DNA of 41,332 nucleotides from an uncultured Spirochaetaceae bacterium. GTDB lineage: Bacteria; Spirochaetota; Spirochaetia; Sphaerochaetales; Sphaerochaetaceae. The stretch covers positions 1 to 41,332 of the forward strand of contig CALXLH010000005.1 of assembly GCA_944389145.1 (NCBI GenBank). The letters run 5' to 3'. Made by a program: the position numbers and the translations under genes. Position 1 is the stretch's first letter. Every line of letters starts with the position of its first letter. Below are positions 34,993-41,332 of this stretch, piece after piece. The notes under the pieces are model-generated. The model did no database searches. It had not been told where the DNA came from and saw only the letters and a list, made by a program, of their open reading frames with translations.

Positions 34993-37317
34993 ATGGAAAA
35001 GAAGGAAGAAAGGACATCGCTCATACTCCATGGGCATTTCTACCAGCCGCCGAGGGAGAATCCGTTTACCGGGATAATCCCCAAGCATGCATCAGCCGCT
35101 CCTTATATCGACTGGAACGAGAGGATCTGGCATGACTGCTACTCGGCAAACGCGCACTCACGCTATCTCTCTCCGGATGGACGCATCATATCGATAACCA
35201 ACAACTTCTCATATATCTCATACAACTTCGGCCCCACCCTCCTGTCATGGATGGAGGAAAAGCATCCGGAAACCATAGAGATGCTCATCGAGGCTGACAG
35301 GGAGAGCATAGCGCGGCTCGGACATGGCAACGCGATGGCCCAGAGCTTCAACCATACGATCCTCCCGCTCGATAAGCTTCCTGACGCGAGGCTGCAGATC
35401 GAATGGGGAGCGATGGACTTCGAAAGAAGGTTCGGGCGCAAGGCCGAGGGAATGTGGCTTCCGGAGGCCGGAATCAACAAGGATGTGATCCAGCTCCTGT
35501 CGGATGAGGGCATAAGATTCGTAGTGCTCTCTCCCTGGCAGTGCAAGGCAGTCGAAGACGATGAGGGCCGGATGACGCTCCTGCAGGGAAAGCCGGCCCC
35601 ATACTGGCAGCCCTATATCCTCACAGGCTCCAACGGTGGGGAGATCGCGGCATTCTTCTATCATCCGGGCCTCGCGGAGTCTATATCATTCGGCCATATG
35701 CTCCGCTCTGCCGATAACCTCTACTCGACGCTCAAGTCGATAAGGGACACGGAGAAGCGAAGCCTGATCCACACGGCAACCGACGGAGAGATCTATGGCC
35801 ACCATGAGCCATATGGCGACATGGCGCTCGCGGCACTCATACGCAAGGTTGCGGAGAGGGACGACTTCAGGCTTGACAACTACGGCTCATATCTTGCATC
35901 TCACCCTGCCACGCTCCATGCGGAGCTTCACGCGGGTGAGGCCGGCAAGGGAACCTCCTGGTCCTGCTCGCACGGGGTATCCAGATGGTATAAGGACTGC
36001 GGATGTACCACGGGCGGCGAGGCAGGCTGGAATCAGGCATGGAGGACTCCGCTGCGCATCGGGCTGCAGCACCTCGGCGAGAAGCTCGACCTGATCTTCC
36101 AGGAGGAAGTCGGAAAGATATTCGGCAAGGATCTCGATCCATACGAGCTGCTGAGGAAGGCAGGACAGGAGTTCTGCGGAAAGCTGTCGATGAGGGAGTT
36201 CATCGAGTCATTGCACAAGGCAAGGCACTTCGCCTCGACCTATGACGTGGAGCTTGCGCACCTCCTTTCCGGCATGAAGAACAAGCACTTCTCCTTCACC
36301 AGCTGCGGCTTCTTCTTCTCAGAGCTTTCCGGAATAGAGCCACGGCAGAACATCAAGTACGCGCTATATGCCATACGCATGTTCCAGCCCTACTATCAGG
36401 GAGACCTGCTTTACCCGTTCCTATCAGATCTGAGGAAGGCAAAAAGCAACATAAAGACGATGGGAGATGGCATGAACATCGCACAGGAGGAGATGAAGGG
36501 ACTCTCAGGAGAGGCTGAGGCCGTGCTTTACTTCTATACCAACCGGCTCCTGGCGACCGAGGAGGACTATGAGGACACCTACGGCCGCTTCGTGCTCTCC
36601 AGGATAGGGAATGAGGACTCAGAGAACTTCTTTGCCGATATCATCGATACCGTGAACCTGGAGCTGTTCCGCTTCCGCATCCTCTCCTCCTCCTCGATAG
36701 ACTACGGCATCAACCTCTATCTCTCTGAGAGCGATGGCAACGACAATCCGCTCAGCCGCACGAGGATAACCAATCAGGACATACCTGACAGGATGCTCGT
36801 GGATATCTACGGATGGATAGACAGGTCGATGAACCGCATGACGTTCACAGAGCTTTCATCGCTGGCACGCGACATGAGGCACTTCTCCATGCTGGTGAAG
36901 AACTCCAAATACGTGCCGCTTGAGACAAACGTGATGGAGAACCTGGGACTGACGCTGAAGATCATCAAGTCGCTCTTCACCGTATACGTCGACGTAACGC
37001 CCCAGGAGCGCAAGGAGATACTTGGCAACATGATAGACTTCGTGCGCAAATGCGGCCGCGATACGGATATCCAGTCGATAAACGGCATCCTCTCCGACCA
37101 TGCCGCGTACCTTGCCTCGGAAGTGGCAAGGGAAGGACTGACGAAGGCGAATGCCGAATCTATCATCGAGCTTCTCACGCTCTCGCGTTCCCACGGCTTC
37201 GAGCCGGAGACGGCGGCGCTGCAGAATGCGGTCTATCCGTACTACAGCGGAGCAATGGAGGCCACGATAGCGGAAAGCCTCGCGCGCGATGCGTTCCTAT
37301 CACTGAACTTCCAGTAA
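34993..37317 (+). CDS. GH57 glycoside hydrolase with DUF3536 domain
   Basis: A 774-residue protein. The N-terminal ~300 residues are a GH57 catalytic domain: LILHGHFYQPPRENP (motif 1, 10-24), nucleophile in GMWLPEAGI (E158) and acid/base in HTATDGEIYGHHEPYGD (D264). The C-terminal part, from about 400, is the helical DUF3536 region, with FFFSELSGIEPRQNIKYALYAI near 460-480. GH57 enzymes act on alpha-glucans (amylase, pullulanase, 4-alpha-glucanotransferase, branching). This architecture is uncharacterised as far as I know, but lies near the second GH57 and DUF4912 genes, suggesting a glycogen function. The cytoplasm is likely, as no signal peptide is present. The final 18 bases overlap recN tail to tail. 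Confidence 0.86.
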   Translation: MEKKEERTSLILHGHFYQPPRENPFTGIIPKHASAAPYIDWNERIWHDCYSANAHSRYLSPDGRIISITNNFSYISYNFGPTLLSWMEEKHPETIEMLIEADRESIARLGHGNAMAQSFNHTILPLDKLPDARLQIEWGAMDFERRFGRKAEGMWLPEAGINKDVIQLLSDEGIRFVVLSPWQCKAVEDDEGRMTLLQGKPAPYWQPYILTGSNGGEIAAFFYHPGLAESISFGHMLRSADNLYSTLKSIRDTEKRSLIHTATDGEIYGHHEPYGDMALAALIRKVAERDDFRLDNYGSYLASHPATLHAELHAGEAGKGTSWSCSHGVSRWYKDCGCTTGGEAGWNQAWRTPLRIGLQHLGEKLDLIFQEEVGKIFGKDLDPYELLRKAGQEFCGKLSMREFIESLHKARHFASTYDVELAHLLSGMKNKHFSFTSCGFFFSELSGIEPRQNIKYALYAIRMFQPYYQGDLLYPFLSDLRKAKSNIKTMGDGMNIAQEEMKGLSGEAEAVLYFYTNRLLATEEDYEDTYGRFVLSRIGNEDSENFFADIIDTVNLELFRFRILSSSSIDYGINLYLSESDGNDNPLSRTRITNQDIPDRMLVDIYGWIDRSMNRMTFTELSSLARDMRHFSMLVKNSKYVPLETNVMENLGLTLKIIKSLFTVYVDVTPQERKEILGNMIDFVRKCGRDTDIQSINGILSDHAAYLASEVAREGLTKANAESIIELLTLSRSHGFEPETAALQNAVYPYYSGAMEATIAESLARDAFLSLNFQ

Positions 37318-38937
37318 GGCAGCCGCATGCTCCAGGGATATATCGCTCGTCTCTCCTGACAGGAGGCGGGCGATTTCCCTAACCCTGTCCTCACCCTCTA
37401 TCTCCCTGATATGAGAGATCGTCCGTCCTCCCATCTCCTCCTTGTAGACGAGGAAATGGCGGGAGGCCTTCACCGCAAGCTGCGGAAGATGGGTTATGGC
37501 AATCACCTGGCGCGATGAGGAAAGGGCCTTCAGCTCATCTGCCACGGCAGAGGCCACGGCGCCTCCTATCCCGGCATCGATCTCGTCGAACAGGAGCGTT
37601 CCGACATTACCGCCTCCGCTTATCGAGGACTTGAGGGCAAGCATGATGCGCGAAAGCTCTCCGCCTGAGGCGCTGTTCTGGATCGGAGAGAGGCGCTCGC
37701 CCTTATTAGGAGCGATCATGAATGAGATATCATCCATGCCATCTGGTCCCGGATCGCTGCCACGCTCAACGAGGATGGTGAATACGGCACTCTCCATGCC
37801 GAGCCTCCTCAGGCGTTCCTCGACGCTTCTCTCCAGCTTCTTCGCGCCACGCTTGCGGCTCTCGCTGAGCCTTGCGGCCTCTGCAGAGACCGACTGCCGG
37901 GCCTTGCCAAGGCTCAGCCTGGCATCAGCAAGGAGAACCTCTCCATCGTCCGACACCCTCAGCCTCTCCCTATACTCATCACGCCGGCGCATGGCCTCCT
38001 CTACCGTACCGCCATACCTCTTCTTCACACGCTGTATCACAGAGAGGCGGGCATTGGCACTCTCAAGATCCTCCTCCGAGAAGTCTATGCCGGCAAGATG
38101 GTCACGGAGCGTCAGGATTATGTCAGAGCATTCTATGTCGATATTCTCCATGCGCTCCGAGAGATCAGAGAGCGAGGAATCCTTCTTCTCTGCCTTGCGG
38201 AGCGTCGAAAGCGAATCAGACAGCGATGAAGAGGCAGAACGCAGCTCATCCATCACGCTTGATATCGAGGCGCGCAGGAACTCAGATGAATCCATCACCC
38301 GTATCCTCTCACGGAGCTCTTCCTCCTCTCCTTCCCTGAGCCCAGCCCCCTCAAGCTCGGATAATGCGAACCGCATGTAGTCAGCCTGCTCCGATCCCTT
38401 CTGGATCATCTCCTCGATCTCGCGGACCTTCTCCTCGGCCTCAAGCATCTCCTGATAGAGCTTATGATAGGCACAGAGCGAATTGCCTGAGGCCTCATCC
38501 AGCAGCTCACGCATGACGTTCGGACGCATCAGCGACTGCTGCGCGTGCTGGGAGGAGACATCGACAAGCAGCTCTCCCAGCTCCCTTCCCTCGATGCGCG
38601 TGATAGGAGAGCCATTGACGGTATATGACGACCGTCCCGAAGCCTTGATGATACGCCTGATAAGCAGCTCCCCGTCCTCGATCTCCACGCCCTTATCATC
38701 AAGCCAGGCAAGCACGGATGGAGAGACCACGCGGAAGAGTCCAGTGACCTCTGCGCTGTCAAAGCCCCTGCGGATAGCCTCCCTGTCGGCCTTTGCGCCA
38801 AGAAGGAGGGAGATGGCACCGAGCATTATGGTCTTTCCGGAACCGGTCTCTCCGGTAAGGACGGAGAAGCCATCAGAGAATGAGATATCCAGCGAGTCTA
38901 TCAGCACATAGTTATGGACGATGAGGCGTTCAAGCAT
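37300..38937 (-). CDS. recN: DNA repair protein RecN
   Basis: A 545-residue SMC-like ATPase acting in double-strand-break repair. It opens with the RecN N-terminus MLERLIVHNYVLIDSLDISF and Walker A GETGSGKTIML (about 32-42). A coiled-coil arm spans about 150-380 (for example EEELRERIRVMD, LSDSLSTLRKAEKKD). The C-terminal half-ATPase has the signature SGGELSRIMLALK, Walker B TLLFDEIDAGIGG and the ITHLPQLA switch histidine. The frame is open 47 codons further upstream, but that extension is unlike RecN and runs through nadK. ATG 38937 has AGGAG eight bases before it and overlaps the nadK stop by eight bases. Confidence 0.96.
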   Translation of the reverse strand: MLERLIVHNYVLIDSLDISFSDGFSVLTGETGSGKTIMLGAISLLLGAKADREAIRRGFDSAEVTGLFRVVSPSVLAWLDDKGVEIEDGELLIRRIIKASGRSSYTVNGSPITRIEGRELGELLVDVSSQHAQQSLMRPNVMRELLDEASGNSLCAYHKLYQEMLEAEEKVREIEEMIQKGSEQADYMRFALSELEGAGLREGEEEELRERIRVMDSSEFLRASISSVMDELRSASSSLSDSLSTLRKAEKKDSSLSDLSERMENIDIECSDIILTLRDHLAGIDFSEEDLESANARLSVIQRVKKRYGGTVEEAMRRRDEYRERLRVSDDGEVLLADARLSLGKARQSVSAEAARLSESRKRGAKKLERSVEERLRRLGMESAVFTILVERGSDPGPDGMDDISFMIAPNKGERLSPIQNSASGGELSRIMLALKSSISGGGNVGTLLFDEIDAGIGGAVASAVADELKALSSSRQVIAITHLPQLAVKASRHFLVYKEEMGGRTISHIREIEGEDRVREIARLLSGETSDISLEHAAALLEVQ

Positions 38938-39775
38938 GGAGCGCTCCTGACCAGTGGAGCTTGTCGCGGATGATCTCGGTGAAGTTCCTCTCAAGCGAAC
39001 GGATAAGGAGCGCGCGGCTGCGGCTCTTCTCCACCATGATCCTGTCACCTTCCTCAAGGGGGAAATCCAGCTGTCCATCGGCGGTCAGGACGATATCCGT
39101 GCGCTGGCCTGGAACGACCTCAAGCGTGACGACGCGTCCGGAGGTGACGAGGGGCCTGTTGGAAAGCGTGAACGGGCATATAGGCGTGATGATCACCGCG
39201 GACATGTCGGAATCGAGGATCGGCCCGCCTGCGGCAAGCGAGTAGCCAGTGCTTCCCGTAGGCGTTGCCACGATCATTCCGTCGCCGCGGAACGTTCCGA
39301 GCGCCGTATTATCAAGGGAAAGGCCGAGGGACACGACCTTCGCGATGCCGGATGACGAGATGACGGCCTCGTTGAGCGCGGCGGCATGCCAGACCCGCCG
39401 GCCTGAGCGCATCACGGTTATCCGGAGCATCAGGCGCCTGGAGATATTGTCTCCCTTCGTGATGTAATGCTCCAGCGCATCCTGCCACTCATCTATCGAT
39501 ATCTCCGTGATATACCCGAATGTACCCATGTTCACGGGAAGTATGGGTATGCCAAGCTCATGGACCGCGCGTGCCGCATATAGCACGGTACCATCCCCGC
39601 CGAGCGTGATCACCAGGTCCGTATCCACCGGAACATGCATGGAATCATCGAATGACTCGGTATTGATGATAGTTGCCCGGAGTCCCTTTCCACAGAGGAA
39701 GGCGGCGATCCTTTCCGCTTCCTCCGCAGAGCTTTTCTTTGAGCCATTGGCTATGATAAGAACGTTTCTGACCAT
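38930..39775 (-). CDS. nadK: NAD kinase
   Basis: An ATP-NAD kinase of 281 residues from the chosen start, making NADP+ from NAD+ and ATP or polyphosphate. Motifs: LGGDGTVLYAAR (the GGDGT ATP/NAD motif, about 58-69), VNMGTFGYITE, the LNEAVI NE/D motif (about 135-140) and the glycine-rich FRGDGMIVATPTGSTGYSLAAGG (about 162-184) with conserved TPTGSTAY-like loop. Two ATGs are possible (39784 and 39775). AAGGG lies next to the first but nine bases from the second, so 39775 is preferred. An extended -10 (TGG-TAAGAT) lies upstream in the 48-base gap after the DegT gene. The nadK-recN pair is a common arrangement. Confidence 0.94.
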   Translation of the reverse strand: MVRNVLIIANGSKKSSAEEAERIAAFLCGKGLRATIINTESFDDSMHVPVDTDLVITLGGDGTVLYAARAVHELGIPILPVNMGTFGYITEISIDEWQDALEHYITKGDNISRRLMLRITVMRSGRRVWHAAALNEAVISSSGIAKVVSLGLSLDNTALGTFRGDGMIVATPTGSTGYSLAAGGPILDSDMSAVIITPICPFTLSNRPLVTSGRVVTLEVVPGQRTDIVLTADGQLDFPLEEGDRIMVEKSRSRALLIRSLERNFTEIIRDKLHWSGALHA

Positions 39776-39832
39776 CTCTCTCATCCCTTGTGGTATATCT
39801 TACCATCGCAAGGCGGCAAAGGCGAACCCTAT

Positions 39833-40900
39833 TCAGCTGATATGGCTGATGACCCGCTGTATAGTCTCCATATCGACCTTGGACAGGAAAGGATAGAGAG
39901 GGAATGATATCGCCCTCGTTATGAACGCTATGGCGTTCGGGAACCTGTCGTACTTATCCTGATAGCGGTATCCGACCGATCCGGAGAACGTCCTGCGGCA
40001 GGAGACGGAGTACTTCTTTGAGAACTCTATGGCATCATCAGGACGGGCGTTCACGATAACGGAGAAGCCGAATCCGTTTGAGTTGAAAAGCGGTGACGAG
40101 GAGCCGAAGAGCTTAGTGTCGCTCTTCCTCTGTGCCTGAAGATAGGTCTGGTATATGCTCCTTCTCCTCTCCAGAAGCGTATCGATCTTGGAAAGCTGCA
40201 CTATGCCGAGCGCCGCATTCATATCAGGCAGGTCAACATATGGAGACCCGAGATCCGCATACTTGCGGAGCCTCTCTATCATCTCCTGTTCCTTGGATAC
40301 CGCTACAGAGCCGCCTCCAGTGGAGATCATGCCATCCTCCTCCAGCGCCGCTATCACGATATCACCGCACATGCCTGCCCTGACGAACTCCTCGTCTGAC
40401 CCCTCGCCTTCGGGCTTCTCATCACCATATGATGAGCCAAGCGATTCCGTGATATCCTCTATGATCGGGAGCCCGACGGCCCTTATGTTCTCAAAGGACC
40501 TGGGAATCTGGCATACAGGCTCGAAGTAGAGGATCGCCTTCACGCCATCCTTGAGCTCCTTCGCCGCAGCCTCAGCATCCATCAGCCCATACTCATCGGT
40601 ATCCACGATGATGGGATGGACTCCCAGCCTACGCATCGCCTCAAGGTAGATCCTTGGAGAAAGGACGGATATGATCACGCTCTCCCCTTCCGCTACGCCT
40701 GTGGCCACGAGGGACGCCATGATGACATCAAGATAAGAGCGAAGCGCAATGCCATCCTTATGTCCGACGAATCCGGAGAAGAGCCTGAGGAACTCCTTCT
40801 TGCGCTCACCCGGTCCGATCTTCTCATCGACCATCGTCTGCAGGACAGCATCCATGTCCTTCCTGTATAGTGCGGGTTTCTGGAATCTGATAAGTGCCAT
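39833..40900 (-). CDS. DegT/DnrJ/EryC1-like protein lacking the PLP lysine
   Basis: A 355-residue protein with the fold-type I sugar aminotransferase pattern: an N-terminal stretch aligned to the usual GTxALxxAL region (GIALRSYLDVIMASLVATGV, about 50-69), then EGESVIISVLSP and GVHPIIVDTDEYGLMD (about 93-108). The PLP-ring aspartate is in PIIEDITESLGSSYGD (D148/D149 region). The catalytic lysine normally sits in a FSxxxxK...GEGG block. The matching stretch GDIVIAALEEDGMISTGGG (about 179-197) has no lysine; glycine 190 occupies its place. The protein may be a sugar dehydratase-like or non-catalytic paralogue. It is led by a -10 box six bases before its ATG and is followed by nadK. Confidence 0.8.
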   Translation of the reverse strand: MALIRFQKPALYRKDMDAVLQTMVDEKIGPGERKKEFLRLFSGFVGHKDGIALRSYLDVIMASLVATGVAEGESVIISVLSPRIYLEAMRRLGVHPIIVDTDEYGLMDAEAAAKELKDGVKAILYFEPVCQIPRSFENIRAVGLPIIEDITESLGSSYGDEKPEGEGSDEEFVRAGMCGDIVIAALEEDGMISTGGGSVAVSKEQEMIERLRKYADLGSPYVDLPDMNAALGIVQLSKIDTLLERRRSIYQTYLQAQRKSDTKLFGSSSPLFNSNGFGFSVIVNARPDDAIEFSKKYSVSCRRTFSGSVGYRYQDKYDRFPNAIAFITRAISFPLYPFLSKVDMETIQRVISHIS

Positions 40901-40906
40901 GACGCC

Positions 40907-40912
40907 ATTCTA
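40907..40912 (-). promoter_or_regulatory. Putative -10 element (TAGAAT) for a leaderless transcript
   Basis: TAGAAT ends six bases before the ATG of the DegT-like gene at 40900. Transcription would start at or near the A of ATG, and no Shine-Dalgarno is present. The region where a -35 should lie is a T-rich tract that belongs to the upstream terminator. Confidence 0.4.
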
Positions 40913-40913
40913 G

Positions 40914-40954
40914 CAGAAAAAGAGAAAAAGATTGACCAGCCTGCCCGGCTGGCC
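40914..40954 (-). terminator. Rho-independent terminator upstream of the DegT-like gene
   Basis: On the minus strand GGCCAGCC (40947-40954) pairs with GGCTGGTC (40934-40941), eight pairs including one G-T, around a five-base loop, followed by AATCTTTTTCTCTTTTT. It ends transcription arriving from the AT-rich gap. The 5S transcript already has its own terminator at 41212-41243, so this one implies another transcript between them. Confidence 0.75.
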
Positions 40955-41008
40955 AACTAACGGAAACCAAATGAAAGCTTCTGAGGGAGGATTTCTATAT
41001 ACATTATA
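40914..41008 (-). ncRNA. Candidate small RNA in the AT-rich gap
   Basis: A perfect TATAAT -10 (41003-41008, reverse strand) lies about 80 bases upstream of the terminator at 40914-40954. The predicted transcript (about 40996 to 40916) has an unpaired AAATCCTCCC stretch, complementary to Shine-Dalgarno sequences, ahead of the terminator hairpin. No convincing -35 box was found. It could instead encode a 15-residue peptide from ATG at about 41001, or be a leader for the DegT-like gene. No known RNA family was recognised. Confidence 0.35.
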
Positions 41009-41211
41009 AGCCGAAAACCCGGGAAAATGACGAGATATTTTTCTAAAAATTAGTGCCACACAATAGGTTACACCCAAAGTGTGGCAAAATAATACCTGAT
41101 AATATAAATAGATATAAGGAATGTGGAATTTTTGTGAAGCATTTTTTACTGATAGTGCTTTGCTATTCCAACTATATCTAAACAAATAGAAACGATTAGG
41201 ACGGCAAGCCA
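40955..41211. other. AT-rich intergenic island between 5S rRNA and the DegT-like gene
   Basis: This stretch is clearly richer in A and T than the coding regions around it and has no convincing protein gene. A 114-codon minus-strand frame across it (to 40910) has no family features and includes the 5S terminator. The stretch contains an inverted repeat (41054-41086) and the proposed small-RNA promoter. It could be a remnant of a mobile element or a regulatory spacer after the rRNA operon. Confidence 0.45.
41054..41086. repeat. Inverted repeat TGCCACAC/GTGTGGCA
   Basis: Eight-base perfect inverted copies (41054-41061 and 41079-41086) separated by 17 bases, with AT-rich flanks on both sides. 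Possible readings are a dyad operator, two outward-facing ends of insertion elements, or a weak hairpin. Nothing in the window identifies which. Confidence 0.55.
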
Positions 41212-41243
41212 AGAAAAAACAGCACCCTTGTGGAAGGGTGCTG
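41212..41243 (-). terminator. Terminator of the rRNA operon
   Basis: CAGCACCCTT (41220-41229) and AAGGGTGCTG (41234-41243) form a perfect 10-base stem with a four-base loop. On the minus strand six Ts follow (41214-41219). It lies 16 bases after the 3' end of the 5S rRNA, which is the usual place for an rrn terminator. Confidence 0.92.
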
Positions 41244-41259
41244 GGGAAATACAAATAAA

Positions 41260-41332
41260 CCTGGCGGCGACCTACTCTCCCGCGAGACGCAGTACCATCG
41301 GCGCTAGGGCGTTTTACTTCCGTGTTCGGGAT
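41260..41332 (-). rRNA. rrf: 5S ribosomal RNA, 3' part
   Basis: The last 73 bases are the reverse complement of the 3' two-thirds of a 5S rRNA. The minus strand reads CCCGAACACGGAAGTAAAA (the conserved loop C/helix III region), then CGCCGATGGTACTGC (helix IV/V) and GGGAGAGTAGGTCGCCGCCAGG at the 3' end, whose CGCCGCCAGG would pair with the 5' strand outside the window. The 5' part is cut off by the window edge. A 23S gene should lie further upstream on the minus strand. Confidence 0.95.

Noticed and set aside
38938-39078. 47-codon upstream extension of recN
   Set aside because: The extra residues are unlike RecN and overlap nadK. The ATG at 38937 has a good ribosome-binding site.
40910-41254. 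114-codon minus-strand frame between 5S rRNA and the DegT-like gene
   Set aside because: It spans the rRNA terminator and the AT-rich island, has no motif, and is interrupted functionally by a strong terminator.
1-41332. CRISPR arrays, tRNA genes and prophage
   Set aside because: No regularly spaced direct repeats, no tRNA-like cloverleaf sequence and no phage structural genes were seen when reading the window.

Overview
The window looks like chromosomal backbone from a diderm bacterium, most likely a spirochaete of the Sphaerochaeta/Treponema kind. This is inferred from gene content and from the wording of conserved motifs; no database search was possible. Envelope genes (two LptF/LptG-type permeases, BamA, a TamB-like protein) show an outer membrane. 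Several lineage-flavoured variants point to spirochaetes: a thymidylate kinase with a GAGTTT P-loop, a RibF-like FAD synthetase without a recognisable flavokinase motif, a DUF4912 protein beside GH57 enzymes, and an InlB-type repeat lipoprotein. Coding density is high, most genes lie on the minus strand, and many neighbours overlap by 1-14 bases.

Region 1 (1-491) has the 3' end of an unidentified plus-strand gene, a likely terminator, and about 370 bases without a convincing gene. Region 2 (492-14120, minus) is a long translation/RNA superoperon. Read in the direction of transcription it is rimP, nusA, infB, rbfA, truB, ribF, rpsO, pnp, dut, lptF, lptG, tgt and a ProXp-ala editing protein. 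A clear sigma-70-like promoter (TTGACA, 17 bp, TAAAAG) and a leader hairpin precede rimP. Region 3 (14126-16700) holds an exported orphan protein, an MFS transporter on the plus strand, a short membrane-peptide ORF and a relic of an EamA/DMT transporter.

Region 4 (16700-26510, minus) carries tamB, bamA and mutS, so outer-membrane assembly genes sit directly upstream of mismatch repair. Region 5 has tmk (plus) converging on the minus-strand operon yebC-ruvC-ruvA-ruvB-queA (Holliday junction processing plus queuosine synthesis, which pairs functionally with tgt in region 2). Region 6 (31185-37317) is a carbohydrate region: a DUF4912 gene and a GH57 branching-enzyme-like gene form a minus-strand operon with its own promoter and terminator, and a second GH57/DUF3536 enzyme lies on the plus strand.

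Between the two GH57 loci is the most interesting object: a broken or phase-variable lipoprotein gene. An 8-G tract puts its signal peptide out of frame with the rest, and an approximately 50-base imperfect palindrome with stop codons interrupts the coding sequence further down. Region 7 (37300-40912, minus) has a DegT-like protein that lacks the PLP lysine, nadK and recN. Region 8 (40913-41332) is an AT-rich gap with a candidate small RNA, followed by the 3' end of a 5S rRNA (minus strand) and its terminator, so a ribosomal RNA operon lies just beyond the window.
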